Shown: in pieces, positions 16,620-24,769 of the stretch | How the letters are laid out: every line of letters starts with the position of its first letter | Position numbering within the stretch: the stretch's first letter is position 1 | Source: Lachnospiraceae bacterium | GTDB lineage: Bacteria; Bacillota; Clostridia; Lachnospirales; Lachnospiraceae | Length of the DNA: 34,013 bases | NCBI GenBank assembly: GCA_028692055.1 | Contig: JAQUYA010000024.1 | Location: 1-34,013 of the forward strand | Direction of reading: 5' to 3' | Made by a program: the position numbers and the translations under genes | Notes under the pieces: generated by a model | Told to the model about the DNA's origin: nothing | Seen by the model: only the letters and a program-made list of their open reading frames with translations | The model's database searches: none

Positions 16620-17189
16620 ATGCCAAAAAGAAAAATAGAAAAAGGAACCTTTGGATATTTAAATAATCAAAAAAAAAGAATGATAATCAGAACCATTTCT
16701 CTTTTTGCTATTTCATTGGCAATTTTTATTATGGGATATCTGACGACCAAAACAAAAGCTAATTTATTGACTATAGTCGCCATGTTAGGAATGCTGCCAG
16801 CCAGTAAAAGTGCGGTAGAAATGATTTTATTTTTAAGGCAGCAATCAGGTTCTGATGAAATATATCAAAAAATAGAGGCACATGCCACGGATTTGGCAAT
16901 CGCTTATGAACTGGTATTAACCTCATACGACAAAAATTTTCCGATTAGTGCCATTGTCGTAAAGGCAAATACGGTTTGTGGTTATTCCGAACAGGAAAAC
17001 TGTGATATAGCAGCCGCCGAAAAGCATATTGCTGCTATTTTAAAACAGAATGCATTGAAACCGACGGTGAAAATATTCAAAGAAATCGAAAAATTTACAA
17101 ACCGCATGGACGCCCTAAAAGATTTGGAATCTGAAAATTCCGAAAAAGATATGGATATTCTGGAGGTTATCAAAGCAATTTCTATCTAA
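16620..17189 (+). CDS. Membrane protein of unknown function
   Basis: The 189-aa protein has a basic N-terminus followed by two adjacent hydrophobic segments (about residues 22-42 and 47-70, the second containing LLTIVAMLGMLPASKSAVEM). Then comes a soluble helical/beta domain with a lone Cys in VCGYSEQENCD. It is probably anchored with the C-terminal domain in the cytosol. ATG 16620 (GAGGA 7 nt upstream) is preferred over the ATG directly before it. It lies between YgiQ and an RluD-type synthase with short gaps, so it is likely co-transcribed. I do not recognise the family; it looks lineage-restricted. Confidence 0.7.
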   Translation: MPKRKIEKGTFGYLNNQKKRMIIRTISLFAISLAIFIMGYLTTKTKANLLTIVAMLGMLPASKSAVEMILFLRQQSGSDEIYQKIEAHATDLAIAYELVLTSYDKNFPISAIVVKANTVCGYSEQENCDIAAAEKHIAAILKQNALKPTVKIFKEIEKFTNRMDALKDLESENSEKDMDILEVIKAISI

Positions 17190-17239
17190 ACTTTGGTCTG
17201 AATTTTTATTTGAATTATATTTGAAAATGGAGCTATTCT

Positions 17240-18241
17240 ATGAAAAAAGAAGTCATCAATACCAATGAAGCGGGACAGCGTCTGGATAAATATATTAAGA
17301 AATATTTACCCCAGGCTCCAAACAGCTTTATTTATAAGATGCTGCGTAAAAAAAATATTACTTTAAATAATAAAAAAGCGGATGGTACGGAAAAAATAGC
17401 TGTCGGAGATGAAATAACCTTTTATTTTGCAGAGGATACCCTTCTAAAATTCCACGGACCATTTTCAAACAATTACGCATGTGCAGAAGATTATAAGAAG
17501 GCTTATTTTTGTCTAAAAAACCGGTTTTCTATTATCTATGAAGATGAAGATGTGCTGCTGCTCAATAAAACGGCAGGTATCCTGTCACAGAAGGCGGCTG
17601 AAAAGGATGTGTCCTTAAATGAAGCGCTTATTGGATATCTTTTAGAATCGGATGCTTTGACTGCCATTGATTTACAGACCTTCAAGCCATCAGTATGTAA
17701 CCGTTTGGACCGCAATACGAGTGGCGTTGTTATAGCCGGCAAATCTTTAATGGGGCTGCAGACGATGAGCACTCTGCTAAAGGACAGAACTTTACATAAA
17801 TATTATCGTTGTCTGGTTGAAGGTGTTATGACGAATTCCTGCCATTTGGAAGGTTATATCCTTAAAAACGAAGCCACAAATAAAGTGACTGTATATAAGG
17901 AACAGGTAAAGGACAGTGTACCCATCATTACGAATTATAGACCGATTAAAAATAATGGAAAAATAACCTTATTGGAGGTGGAGCTCGTTACAGGTAAAAC
18001 ACATCAAATAAGAGCCCATCTTTCCTCCATTGGTTATCCGATTGTTGGTGATTATAAGTATGGAAATGCTCGCAAGAATGCAATTTATAAAGAGCGCTTT
18101 TTTATAGAGCATCAATTGCTGCATGCATATCGTGTTGAATTTCCTGAAATGCGGGATGCCTGTGAAAAATTATCTAAAAAAATATTTTATGCTGAAGTAC
18201 CTGCCGTCTTCGAGAAAGTCTTTCTCACAGATTGTATGTAA
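17240..18241 (+). CDS. RluC/RluD-family pseudouridine synthase
   Basis: The 333-aa protein has an N-terminal S4-like domain (QRLDKYIKKYLPQAPNSFI), a central synthase domain with the catalytic motif CNRLDRNTSGVVIAGKS, and the later motif ELVTGKTHQIRAHLSSIGYPIVGDYKYG. It converts specific uridines of 23S rRNA to pseudouridine. Which of RluC/D-type sites is modified is not readable. A 70-residue insertion between S4 and synthase parts is normal in this group. Confidence 0.88.
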   Translation: MKKEVINTNEAGQRLDKYIKKYLPQAPNSFIYKMLRKKNITLNNKKADGTEKIAVGDEITFYFAEDTLLKFHGPFSNNYACAEDYKKAYFCLKNRFSIIYEDEDVLLLNKTAGILSQKAAEKDVSLNEALIGYLLESDALTAIDLQTFKPSVCNRLDRNTSGVVIAGKSLMGLQTMSTLLKDRTLHKYYRCLVEGVMTNSCHLEGYILKNEATNKVTVYKEQVKDSVPIITNYRPIKNNGKITLLEVELVTGKTHQIRAHLSSIGYPIVGDYKYGNARKNAIYKERFFIEHQLLHAYRVEFPEMRDACEKLSKKIFYAEVPAVFEKVFLTDCM

Positions 18242-18251
18242 CGCAAAAAAA

Positions 18252-18302
18252 TTCTCATAAATTGTCTGTGTCGCCAAAGTGGCATTTTGGAAAGTATGAG
18301 AA
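18252..18302 (+). other. Hairpin between the RluD-type gene and recU
   Basis: An 8-bp outer stem (TTCTCATA 18252-18259 with TATGAGAA 18295-18302) encloses a small GCCA/TGGC hairpin. It ends just before the recU ribosome binding site, without a following T-run. It could act in RNA processing or translation control; this is only a structural observation. Confidence 0.3.
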
Positions 18303-18324
18303 AAATATAAAAAAGGTGCAAATT

Positions 18325-18861
18325 ATGGCAACATGGAATTCAAGAGGCTTACGTGGTTCTACACTGGAAGACCTGATTAATCGAACAAATGAAAAATATC
18401 AAGAACATGGGCTTGCTTTGATACAAAAGATACCAACACCTATTACACCAATTAAAATTGATAAAGAAACCAGACATATTACACTTGCTTATTTTGAGCA
18501 AAAGAGTACGGTGGATTATATTGGTGCAGTGCAGGGGATACCAATTTGTTTTGATGCAAAGGAATGTGCAACTGATACATTCACGCTTGCGAATATTCAT
18601 CCGCATCAGGTCAGTTTTATGGAGCAGTTTGAAAAGCAAAATGGGATTGCCTTTTTTATTCTTTATTATACAACTAAGAATGTGTTTTATTATCTTACCT
18701 TTCAACAGCTTAAAAGATTTTGGGATAGAGCACAGAATGGTGGCAGGAAAAGCTTTCGCTATGAGGAATTAGAAGAAGCTTATTTTTTACCTAAAAAGCA
18801 AGGGATTTTAGTTCCATTTTTGGATATGATTCAAAAAGATCTGTTAGATAGAGAATCATAA
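18325..18861 (+). CDS. recU: Holliday junction resolvase RecU
   Basis: The 178-aa protein starts MATWNSRGLRGSTLEDLI, the standard RecU N-terminus after trimming an upstream in-frame ATG (18232) that lies in the preceding gene. Nuclease motifs: E in YFEQKSTVDYIG and the D-x-K-E pattern FDAKECATDTF. The C-terminal RAQNGGRKSFRYEELEEAY is family-specific. RecU cleaves four-way junctions during recombination and repair in Firmicutes. AAGGTG lies 6 nt before the start. Confidence 0.92.
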   Translation: MATWNSRGLRGSTLEDLINRTNEKYQEHGLALIQKIPTPITPIKIDKETRHITLAYFEQKSTVDYIGAVQGIPICFDAKECATDTFTLANIHPHQVSFMEQFEKQNGIAFFILYYTTKNVFYYLTFQQLKRFWDRAQNGGRKSFRYEELEEAYFLPKKQGILVPFLDMIQKDLLDRES

Positions 18862-18929
18862 CTGGTATCTGTACATAAAAATCTATTTTTAAATGACTTA
18901 TATAAATAGCTAAAATGGATGAAAAGCAG

Positions 18930-18958
18930 TTGACAAAAATACAGTGATTTTGTATACT
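18930..18958 (+). promoter_or_regulatory. Consensus promoter of the his operon
   Basis: TTGACA (18930-18935), 17 nt, TATACT (18953-18958) is a near-perfect sigma-A promoter. It lies 93 nt before hisZ, after a ~70-nt gap from recU. Confidence 0.8.
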
Positions 18959-18971
18959 AGCAATAGTTTCA

Positions 18972-18999
18972 TGTGGTAGCATGATAGCACGTTACCACA
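18972..18999 (+). promoter_or_regulatory. Dyad in the his leader, possible operator
   Basis: TGTGGTA and TACCACA form a 7-bp dyad with a 14-nt centre, beginning about 14 nt past the -10, at or just after the transcription start. A repressor binding there would block the promoter. No T-box specifier/antiterminator is seen in the leader. Confidence 0.4.
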
Positions 19000-19051
19000 A
19001 CAGAGTAATTTATTTAAAAGATTTACAATCAGGAAAGGTCAGGTTATTTAT

Positions 19052-20323
19052 ATGAGCAGTAAACAATTGGTACATACACCGGAAGGGGTCCGTGATATAT
19101 ACGGAGAAGAATATTTAAAAAAATTAGAGGTACAGAACCTCATTCATCATAAAATTAAGGCGTATGGATTTCAGGATATTCAGACACCAACGTTTGAATT
19201 CTTTGATGTTTTTTCAAGAGAAATCGGTACTGTGCCTTCCAAAGAATTGTATAAATTTTTTGATAAAGAAGGAAATACACTGGTATTAAGACCTGATTTC
19301 ACCCCTTCCATTGCAAGATGTGCTGCAAAGTATTTTATGGAAGAAGATATTCCAATTCGCTTTAGTTATGTTGGAAACACGTTTGTCAACAATTCTAATC
19401 TACAGGGGAAATTGAAAGAAATAACAGAAATGGGAGCAGAACTTATTGGAGATGCTTCTATAGAAGCGGATGCAGAGATGATTAGCCTGGTAATTGAAGC
19501 ATTATCAGCAACCGGATTAAAGGAGTTTCAGGTAAGTATAGGAGAAGTGGAATTTTTTAAAGGGCTATGCGAAGAAGCTGGGATACCGGAAGAACTGGAA
19601 CTGAATCTACGGGATTTGATTTCCAATAAAAATTTCTTTGGGGCAGAAGATCTCCTGCGTTCACAAAATGTAAAGGAAAGCTATATAACTACCATCTTAA
19701 AGGTAACTGATATTTTTGGTTCCATTGATGCACTTCTGGAAGCAAAAAAAGTGGTTACCAATGCTCGTTCCTGCAAGGCTATTGAACGTCTGGAGCGTGT
19801 TTATGAAATACTAACACTTTATCATGTGGAACAATATGTTTCTTTTGATTTAGGAATGTTAAGTAAATATAATTATTATACCGGTGTTATTTTCAAAGCA
19901 TATACCTATGGAGTCGGCGATGCCATTGTAAAAGGCGGCCGCTATGATAACCTACTGGATCAATTTGGAAAACATTCTGCCGCCATCGGTTTTATGTTTG
20001 TAATTGATGATTTACTGGCAGCTTTATCACGTCAGGATATTTCTATTGCATTAAAAGAAGGTGGAACCGTCATTATCTATCAAGATTGTTGCATTGAAAA
20101 TGCCATTACTCTTGCAAAAAAAATGCGTAGCGAAAACAAACAGGTCGAACTAGTTAAAGGTAATAAAAATAAAACTACGGAACAATACAAAGAATTTGCA
20201 AAAAATAACAGGATAGAAAACATTATCTGTATGCAGACAGAAGACTATATTACGGTTACCAATGCATCTACAGGAGATACGGAAAAAGTTTCTCTAAAGT
20301 CATTGTTGGAAGGAAATCAATAA
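19052..20323 (+). CDS. hisZ: ATP phosphoribosyltransferase regulatory subunit
   Basis: The 423-aa paralogue of histidyl-tRNA synthetase lacks tRNA-charging function and activates short-form HisG. The class II aaRS-like core is visible (HTPEGVRDIYGEEYLKK, LVLRPDFTPSIARCA, YYTGVIFKAYTYGVGDAIVKGGRYDNL). The strong presence of a short HisG right behind it confirms HisZ over HisS. AGGAAAGGTCAGG precedes the ATG. The gap to hisG is 2 nt. Confidence 0.92.
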   Translation: MSSKQLVHTPEGVRDIYGEEYLKKLEVQNLIHHKIKAYGFQDIQTPTFEFFDVFSREIGTVPSKELYKFFDKEGNTLVLRPDFTPSIARCAAKYFMEEDIPIRFSYVGNTFVNNSNLQGKLKEITEMGAELIGDASIEADAEMISLVIEALSATGLKEFQVSIGEVEFFKGLCEEAGIPEELELNLRDLISNKNFFGAEDLLRSQNVKESYITTILKVTDIFGSIDALLEAKKVVTNARSCKAIERLERVYEILTLYHVEQYVSFDLGMLSKYNYYTGVIFKAYTYGVGDAIVKGGRYDNLLDQFGKHSAAIGFMFVIDDLLAALSRQDISIALKEGGTVIIYQDCCIENAITLAKKMRSENKQVELVKGNKNKTTEQYKEFAKNNRIENIICMQTEDYITVTNASTGDTEKVSLKSLLEGNQ

Positions 20324-20325
20324 GC

Positions 20326-20973
20326 ATGAGTGAAGATATGAGATATTTGACATTTGCCTTGGGAAAAGGCAGGTTAGCAAAAAATACGATGGATTTATTT
20401 GAAAAAGTGGGGATTACCTGTGAAGAAATGAAAGACAAGGATTCCCGCAAATTAATCTTTGTAAACGAAGAATTAAAGTTAAAATTCTTTTTAGCAAAAG
20501 GTCCGGATGTTCCAACCTATGTAGAATACGGAGCCGCCGATATCGGTGTAGTTGGTAAAGATACCATTTTAGAAGAGAACAGACGTGTCTATGAAGTATT
20601 GGACTTAGGTTACGGTAAATGCCGTATGTGTGTCTGCGGACCTGCAAAGGCAAAAGAATTGTTAAAGCATCACGAAATGATTCGTGTTACAAGTAAATAT
20701 CCGAATATTGCCAAGGATTATTTCTATAACAAAAAACATCAGACGGTAGATATTATTAAATTAAATGGTTCAGTAGAATTAGGTCCCATTGTTGGACTTG
20801 GTGATGTCATTGTAGATATTGTAGAAACAGGTTCTACTTTAAAAGAAAATGGATTGGAAGTATTAGAAGAAATTTGTCCATTATCCGCACGTATGATTGT
20901 AAATCAGGTTAGTATGAAGATGGAAGCTGAGCGTATCAAAAAATTAATTCAGGATTTACGTGCTTTTTTATAA
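20326..20973 (+). CDS. hisG: ATP phosphoribosyltransferase, short form
   Basis: This enzyme performs the first committed step of histidine synthesis, joining ATP and PRPP. At 215 aa it is the short form without the ACT-like regulatory domain, so it depends on HisZ encoded just upstream. Family motifs: LGKGRLAKNTMDLFEKVGI, ADIGVVGKDTI and the PRPP loop VDIVETGSTLKENGLEV. GGAAGGA at the end of hisZ serves the ATG at 20326 (11 nt). Confidence 0.95.
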   Translation: MSEDMRYLTFALGKGRLAKNTMDLFEKVGITCEEMKDKDSRKLIFVNEELKLKFFLAKGPDVPTYVEYGAADIGVVGKDTILEENRRVYEVLDLGYGKCRMCVCGPAKAKELLKHHEMIRVTSKYPNIAKDYFYNKKHQTVDIIKLNGSVELGPIVGLGDVIVDIVETGSTLKENGLEVLEEICPLSARMIVNQVSMKMEAERIKKLIQDLRAFL

Positions 20974-21018
20974 TAAAGAAAAGATAGCGCAAAAGATAGT
21001 GTATAGAGGAGTCATGAT

Positions 21019-22308
21019 ATGAATATTGTAACCTTAACAGAAGAAACAAAAAAGAATTTATTAGAGAATCTTTTAAAAAGAAGTCCAAATAATTATGGAG
21101 AATATGAATCTGTTGTTGCCGATATCATTGCTGATGTACGGGCAAATAAAGATAAGGCAGTCTTTGCATACACAAAGAAATTTGATCATTTTGATGAAAA
21201 TGCAGGCAATATAAAAGTATCCGAAGATGAAATAAAAGCAGCTTTTGAGGAATTAGACCCTGCATATATCAGAATCATGAAAAAAGCGGCTGAAAATATT
21301 CGTTCCTATCACCAGCGCCAGGTGCGCAATAGCTGGTTTGAAAGCAAAGAAGACGGTACGATTCTGGGACAAAAGGTAACTCCATTGTCAACCGTTGGTA
21401 TCTATGTACCAGGCGGTAAAGCGGTCTATCCTTCCTCTGCTTTAATGTGCGCGGTAACGGCAAAGGTTGCAGGCGTCGATAAAATAGTCATGATGTCCCC
21501 TTGTAATGCAGAAGGAAAATTAAATCCAAGTGTATTAGTTGCAGCAAGCATAGCGGGTGTTGATGAAATCTATAAAGTAGGTGGTGCTCAGGCAATTGCG
21601 GCTTTGGCTTTTGGTACAGAATCGATTCCAAAAGTTGATAAAATTGTGGGACCAGGTAATATTTTTGTAGCTCTGGCAAAAAAAGCCGTCTATGGATATG
21701 TTAGCATTGATTCCATAGCTGGACCAAGTGAAATTGTTGTGCTTGCAGATGAAACAGCAAATCCACGCTATGTGGCGGCGGATTTATTATCGCAGGCAGA
21801 GCATGACCAGCTGGCTTCTGGAATACTGATTACAACGAGTAAAGAATTAGCAGATAAGGTGTCGAAGGAAATAGAAGGATTTTTGAAGGTTTTATCCAGA
21901 AAAGAGATTATACAGGCTTCCCTTGATAATTATGGGTATATTTTGATTACCAAGGATATGGATGAAGCAATTGAAACAGCAAATGCCATTGCTTCTGAAC
22001 ATTTAGAGATTCTTACCAAAGATCCATTTGCAGTTATGACGAAGATTCAAAATGCGGGTGCTATTTTCCTAGGAGAGTATTCCTCAGAGCCATTAGGTGA
22101 CTATTTTGCAGGCCCGAATCATGTACTGCCAACCAATGGAACTGCCAGATTTTTCTCTCCACTTAGTGTTGATGATTTTGTGAAAAAATCAAGCATAATT
22201 TCTTATTCGAGAGAGGCTCTTGAAAAAGTACATGAAGATATTGAATATTTTGCAAAAAAAGAAGAATTAACCGCACATGCGAATTCCATACAGGTTCGTT
22301 TCGAGTAA
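21019..22308 (+). CDS. hisD: Histidinol dehydrogenase
   Basis: The 429-aa enzyme carries out the last two steps, oxidising histidinol to histidine with NAD and zinc. Motifs: YVPGGKAVYPSSALM, GPGNIFVALAKKAVYG, GPSEIVVLADE, the zinc/catalytic QAEHDQLASG, ASEHLEI and NHVLPTNGTARF. AGAGGA lies 8 nt before the start. Confidence 0.96.
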   Translation: MNIVTLTEETKKNLLENLLKRSPNNYGEYESVVADIIADVRANKDKAVFAYTKKFDHFDENAGNIKVSEDEIKAAFEELDPAYIRIMKKAAENIRSYHQRQVRNSWFESKEDGTILGQKVTPLSTVGIYVPGGKAVYPSSALMCAVTAKVAGVDKIVMMSPCNAEGKLNPSVLVAASIAGVDEIYKVGGAQAIAALAFGTESIPKVDKIVGPGNIFVALAKKAVYGYVSIDSIAGPSEIVVLADETANPRYVAADLLSQAEHDQLASGILITTSKELADKVSKEIEGFLKVLSRKEIIQASLDNYGYILITKDMDEAIETANAIASEHLEILTKDPFAVMTKIQNAGAIFLGEYSSEPLGDYFAGPNHVLPTNGTARFFSPLSVDDFVKKSSIISYSREALEKVHEDIEYFAKKEELTAHANSIQVRFE

Positions 22309-22371
22309 AAGCTATACATATGGTTAGAAATGAAATATCAGAAAAAAGAAAAGGGAAATGAGGGTTGTGTT

Positions 22372-22959
22372 ATGAATCGTGAAGCTTCTGTCAAAAGAGA
22401 TACCAAAGAAACACAAATTGAGCTGGATTTGCTGATAGATGGCGTGGGTAAATCCAATATTGACACGGGTATTGGTTTCTTTGACCATATGCTGGAAGGA
22501 TTATCCAAACATGGTTTCTTTGATTTGAATATTAAGGTAAATGGTGATTTACATGTGGATGGACACCATACCGTAGAAGATACTGGCATTGTGTTAGGGC
22601 AGGCAATCAAAGAAGCAATCGGTGATAAAAAAGGAATCAAACGCTTTGGTTCCTGCATACTTCCAATGGATGATGCTCTGGTAATGTGTGCCATTGATTT
22701 AGGCGGACGCCCCTATTTAGCCTTTGACTGCACCTTCACAACAGAAACAGTCGGTTATTTAGATACCGAATTAGTCCGGGAATTTTTCTATGCTGTTTCT
22801 TATTCCGCTGGTATGAATTTACACATAAAGATGTTGTCCGGGTTTAATAACCATCATATGATAGAGGCTATTTTCAAAGCTTTTGCAAAGGCTTTGGATA
22901 TGGCGGTTGATATGGATTCCCGCATCACAGATGTATTGAGTACCAAAGGAAGCTTATAA
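22372..22959 (+). CDS. hisB: Imidazoleglycerol-phosphate dehydratase
   Basis: The 195-aa monofunctional HisB has no histidinol-phosphatase domain. Metal-binding histidine motifs: FFDHMLEGLSKHGFFDL, DGHHTVEDTGI, and the second half with NLHIKMLSGFNNHHMIEA. It dehydrates imidazoleglycerol phosphate to imidazoleacetol phosphate. The start MNREASVKRDTKET at 22372 with GAGGG 7 nt upstream matches the family; the in-frame ATG at 22330 would add 14 untypical residues. Confidence 0.95.
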   Translation: MNREASVKRDTKETQIELDLLIDGVGKSNIDTGIGFFDHMLEGLSKHGFFDLNIKVNGDLHVDGHHTVEDTGIVLGQAIKEAIGDKKGIKRFGSCILPMDDALVMCAIDLGGRPYLAFDCTFTTETVGYLDTELVREFFYAVSYSAGMNLHIKMLSGFNNHHMIEAIFKAFAKALDMAVDMDSRITDVLSTKGSL

Positions 22960-22987
22960 AGAGAAAAACAGATAGGAGTAACTACAT

Positions 22988-24271
22988 ATGAACTATAAGA
23001 AATTTATACCATGTATCTATTTATATAAAGGAAATGCGGTAAAGGGATTTGATGACAGAACTGTCATAAATATGAATCCAGGGGAGCTGGCAAAATTCTA
23101 CAGTGATAATAATGCAGATGAAATTATAGTCTTTGATTTATCGACCGGCGATATTGAACATGAAGAAAATCTTGGTGTAATAAAGCATATGGCACTTTCT
23201 GTGGAAGTTCCAATGATTGGCGCCGGCAATGTAAAGCGAATGGAAGATATTAAGAAATTAATCTATGCCGGATGCAAAAAAGCGACTTTAAATCTTTCTA
23301 AAGAATCTAATCTTGAAATTATGAAAGAAGTATCCCTCAAATTCGGAAAAGATAAAATCGTCGCAGCATTTGCAGATGTAAAAACCTTGATTGATAATAA
23401 AATTGAGATAGAAATGTATGTCAGTGAATTAATTGTGATTAATGAAGTGGAATTAAAGGAAAGCCTTGTAGTTACCGGGCTTCCAATGATTCCTTTATTA
23501 TCCTCCATATCTTTGGATAAAATGCTTCAAATTCTTGCAATCGATCAAATTTCTGGGATTACAGGGGAACTGGTAAATGAAAACGCAAAAGAAATCCATT
23601 CCTTAAAGAAATTGAGCAAGGAAAATGGAATTGAAGTAAATACCTTTGAACCGGCAAAGAAATGGTCCGATTTTAAATTAAACTCTGATGGAATGGTAAC
23701 AGTCGTGGTACAGGATTATAAGACGAATGAAGTTCTAATGGTTGCTTATATGAACGAAGAAGCCTACAGTAGGACCGTTGAAACCGGTAAAATGACTTAT
23801 TTTAGTCGCAGCCGACAGGAACTCTGGTTAAAGGGGGAAACAAGTGGACATTATCAGTATGTAAAATCATTGACTGCAGATTGTGACTTGGATACCATCT
23901 TAGCAAAAGTATCACAGGTTGGTGCAGCCTGTCACACCGGGAATTATTCCTGTTTTTTTAATGAATTAGTGAAAAAGGAATACGATGAAACAAATCCGTT
24001 AAAAGTATTTGAGGATGTCTTTGCTGTAATCAAGGACAGAAAGATACATCCAAAGGAAGGCTCCTATACCAACTATTTATTTGAAAAAGGAATTGACAAG
24101 ATTTTGAAGAAGCTGGGTGAAGAAGCTACTGAAATTGTCATTGCCGCTAAGAATCCGAATCCAGACGAAATAAAATATGAAATTTCAGATTTCTTATATC
24201 ACATGATGGTACTCATGGTTGACAAAGGTGTTACCTGGGAGGAAATCACAACGGAATTGGCACAACGATAA
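22988..24271 (+). CDS. hisIE: Degenerate HisF-like barrel fused to HisI and HisE
   Basis: The 427-aa protein has three parts. Residues ~1-215 are a HisA/HisF-like barrel ([33 protein letters not shown]). Position 11, the catalytic Asp of HisF, is Tyr; D130 seems kept, but the catalytic loop and second Gly-rich phosphate site are not recognisable. Residues ~225-320 are phosphoribosyl-AMP cyclohydrolase HisI, with zinc cysteines in [17 protein letters not shown]. Residues ~335-427 are phosphoribosyl-ATP pyrophosphatase HisE ([23 protein letters not shown]). The last two domains do steps 2 and 3 of the pathway. The barrel is probably structural or regulatory. It is the last his gene before the terminator. 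Confidence 0.9.
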   Translation: MNYKKFIPCIYLYKGNAVKGFDDRTVINMNPGELAKFYSDNNADEIIVFDLSTGDIEHEENLGVIKHMALSVEVPMIGAGNVKRMEDIKKLIYAGCKKATLNLSKESNLEIMKEVSLKFGKDKIVAAFADVKTLIDNKIEIEMYVSELIVINEVELKESLVVTGLPMIPLLSSISLDKMLQILAIDQISGITGELVNENAKEIHSLKKLSKENGIEVNTFEPAKKWSDFKLNSDGMVTVVVQDYKTNEVLMVAYMNEEAYSRTVETGKMTYFSRSRQELWLKGETSGHYQYVKSLTADCDLDTILAKVSQVGAACHTGNYSCFFNELVKKEYDETNPLKVFEDVFAVIKDRKIHPKEGSYTNYLFEKGIDKILKKLGEEATEIVIAAKNPNPDEIKYEISDFLYHMMVLMVDKGVTWEEITTELAQR

Positions 24272-24278
24272 CTAGAAG

Positions 24279-24314
24279 GAAGAACAAATGCATCGGTATT
24301 TGTTCTTCTTTTTT
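24279..24314 (+). terminator. Terminator of the his operon
   Basis: A perfect 11-bp stem (GAAGAACAAAT 24279-24289 with ATTTGTTCTTC 24298-24308), 8-nt loop and six T, starts 7 nt after the hisIE stop. An apparent ORF start at 24288 lies inside this hairpin and is therefore unlikely to be real. Confidence 0.9.
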
Positions 24315-24368
24315 ATGGTATTTATTCATATGATAGGAGTAAGAAATTCAAAAAAGGAGGTATTTCTT

Positions 24369-24752
24369 TTGCATACACAAATTTCATCGGAACAAAAACT
24401 GCAGCTTATTTCTGCCATACGGGAAGAACACAAGCATAACCAGAATGCAATACGAAAGAGGGAATCCATCTTAACTGGTATTTCCATCCCCCTGGAAGAG
24501 CCCGATGCTGCTATGGATTCCTCTCAGAATGGATTGAATGAAGAAATACATCATATCTCGTTTCGGATACGTCTGTTATTCTCAATTTTAATATTTATTC
24601 TCTATGTATGGTGCGATATGGGTTCTGTTTCTGTATTAGGATTAAGCAGTGAAAAAATACAAACTGCAATACAGACGGATTTCCAAGCAAATATATTTGA
24701 TTTTATGGATTCAATCCCTTATACTTTAGAGAGTATACAGAAAAATGAGTAA
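24369..24752 (+). CDS. Small membrane protein of unknown function, TTG start
   Basis: The 127-aa product starts at TTG 24369, with AAAGGAGG at 24353-24360, 8 nt upstream. The longer reading from 24288 would translate the his terminator. The N-terminal ~70 residues are polar and helical (SSEQKLQLISAIREEHKHNQ). One hydrophobic segment follows (RLLFSILIFILYVWCDMGSV), then a short outer or luminal domain. It precedes the radical SAM gene closely and may share its transcript. Family not recognised. Confidence 0.6.
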   Translation: MHTQISSEQKLQLISAIREEHKHNQNAIRKRESILTGISIPLEEPDAAMDSSQNGLNEEIHHISFRIRLLFSILIFILYVWCDMGSVSVLGLSSEKIQTAIQTDFQANIFDFMDSIPYTLESIQKNE

Positions 24753-24769
24753 ATAGAATGGAGTACCAG

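Noticed and set aside
16620-16700. Run-rich AAAA segments as slippery frameshift sites
   Set aside because: A-runs are common in this AT-rich genome, and the frames here are already continuous without a shift.
18232-18324. Upstream extension of recU
   Set aside because: It begins within the preceding gene and would add 31 residues not typical for RecU; MATWNSRGLRG at 18325 has a proper RBS.
18959-19051. T-box riboswitch in the his leader
   Set aside because: The leader is too short, and no T-box core sequence or terminator/antiterminator pair is visible.
24288-24368. Upstream extension of the small membrane protein gene (start at 24288)
   Set aside because: The bases form the his operon terminator; a strong RBS supports the TTG at 24369.
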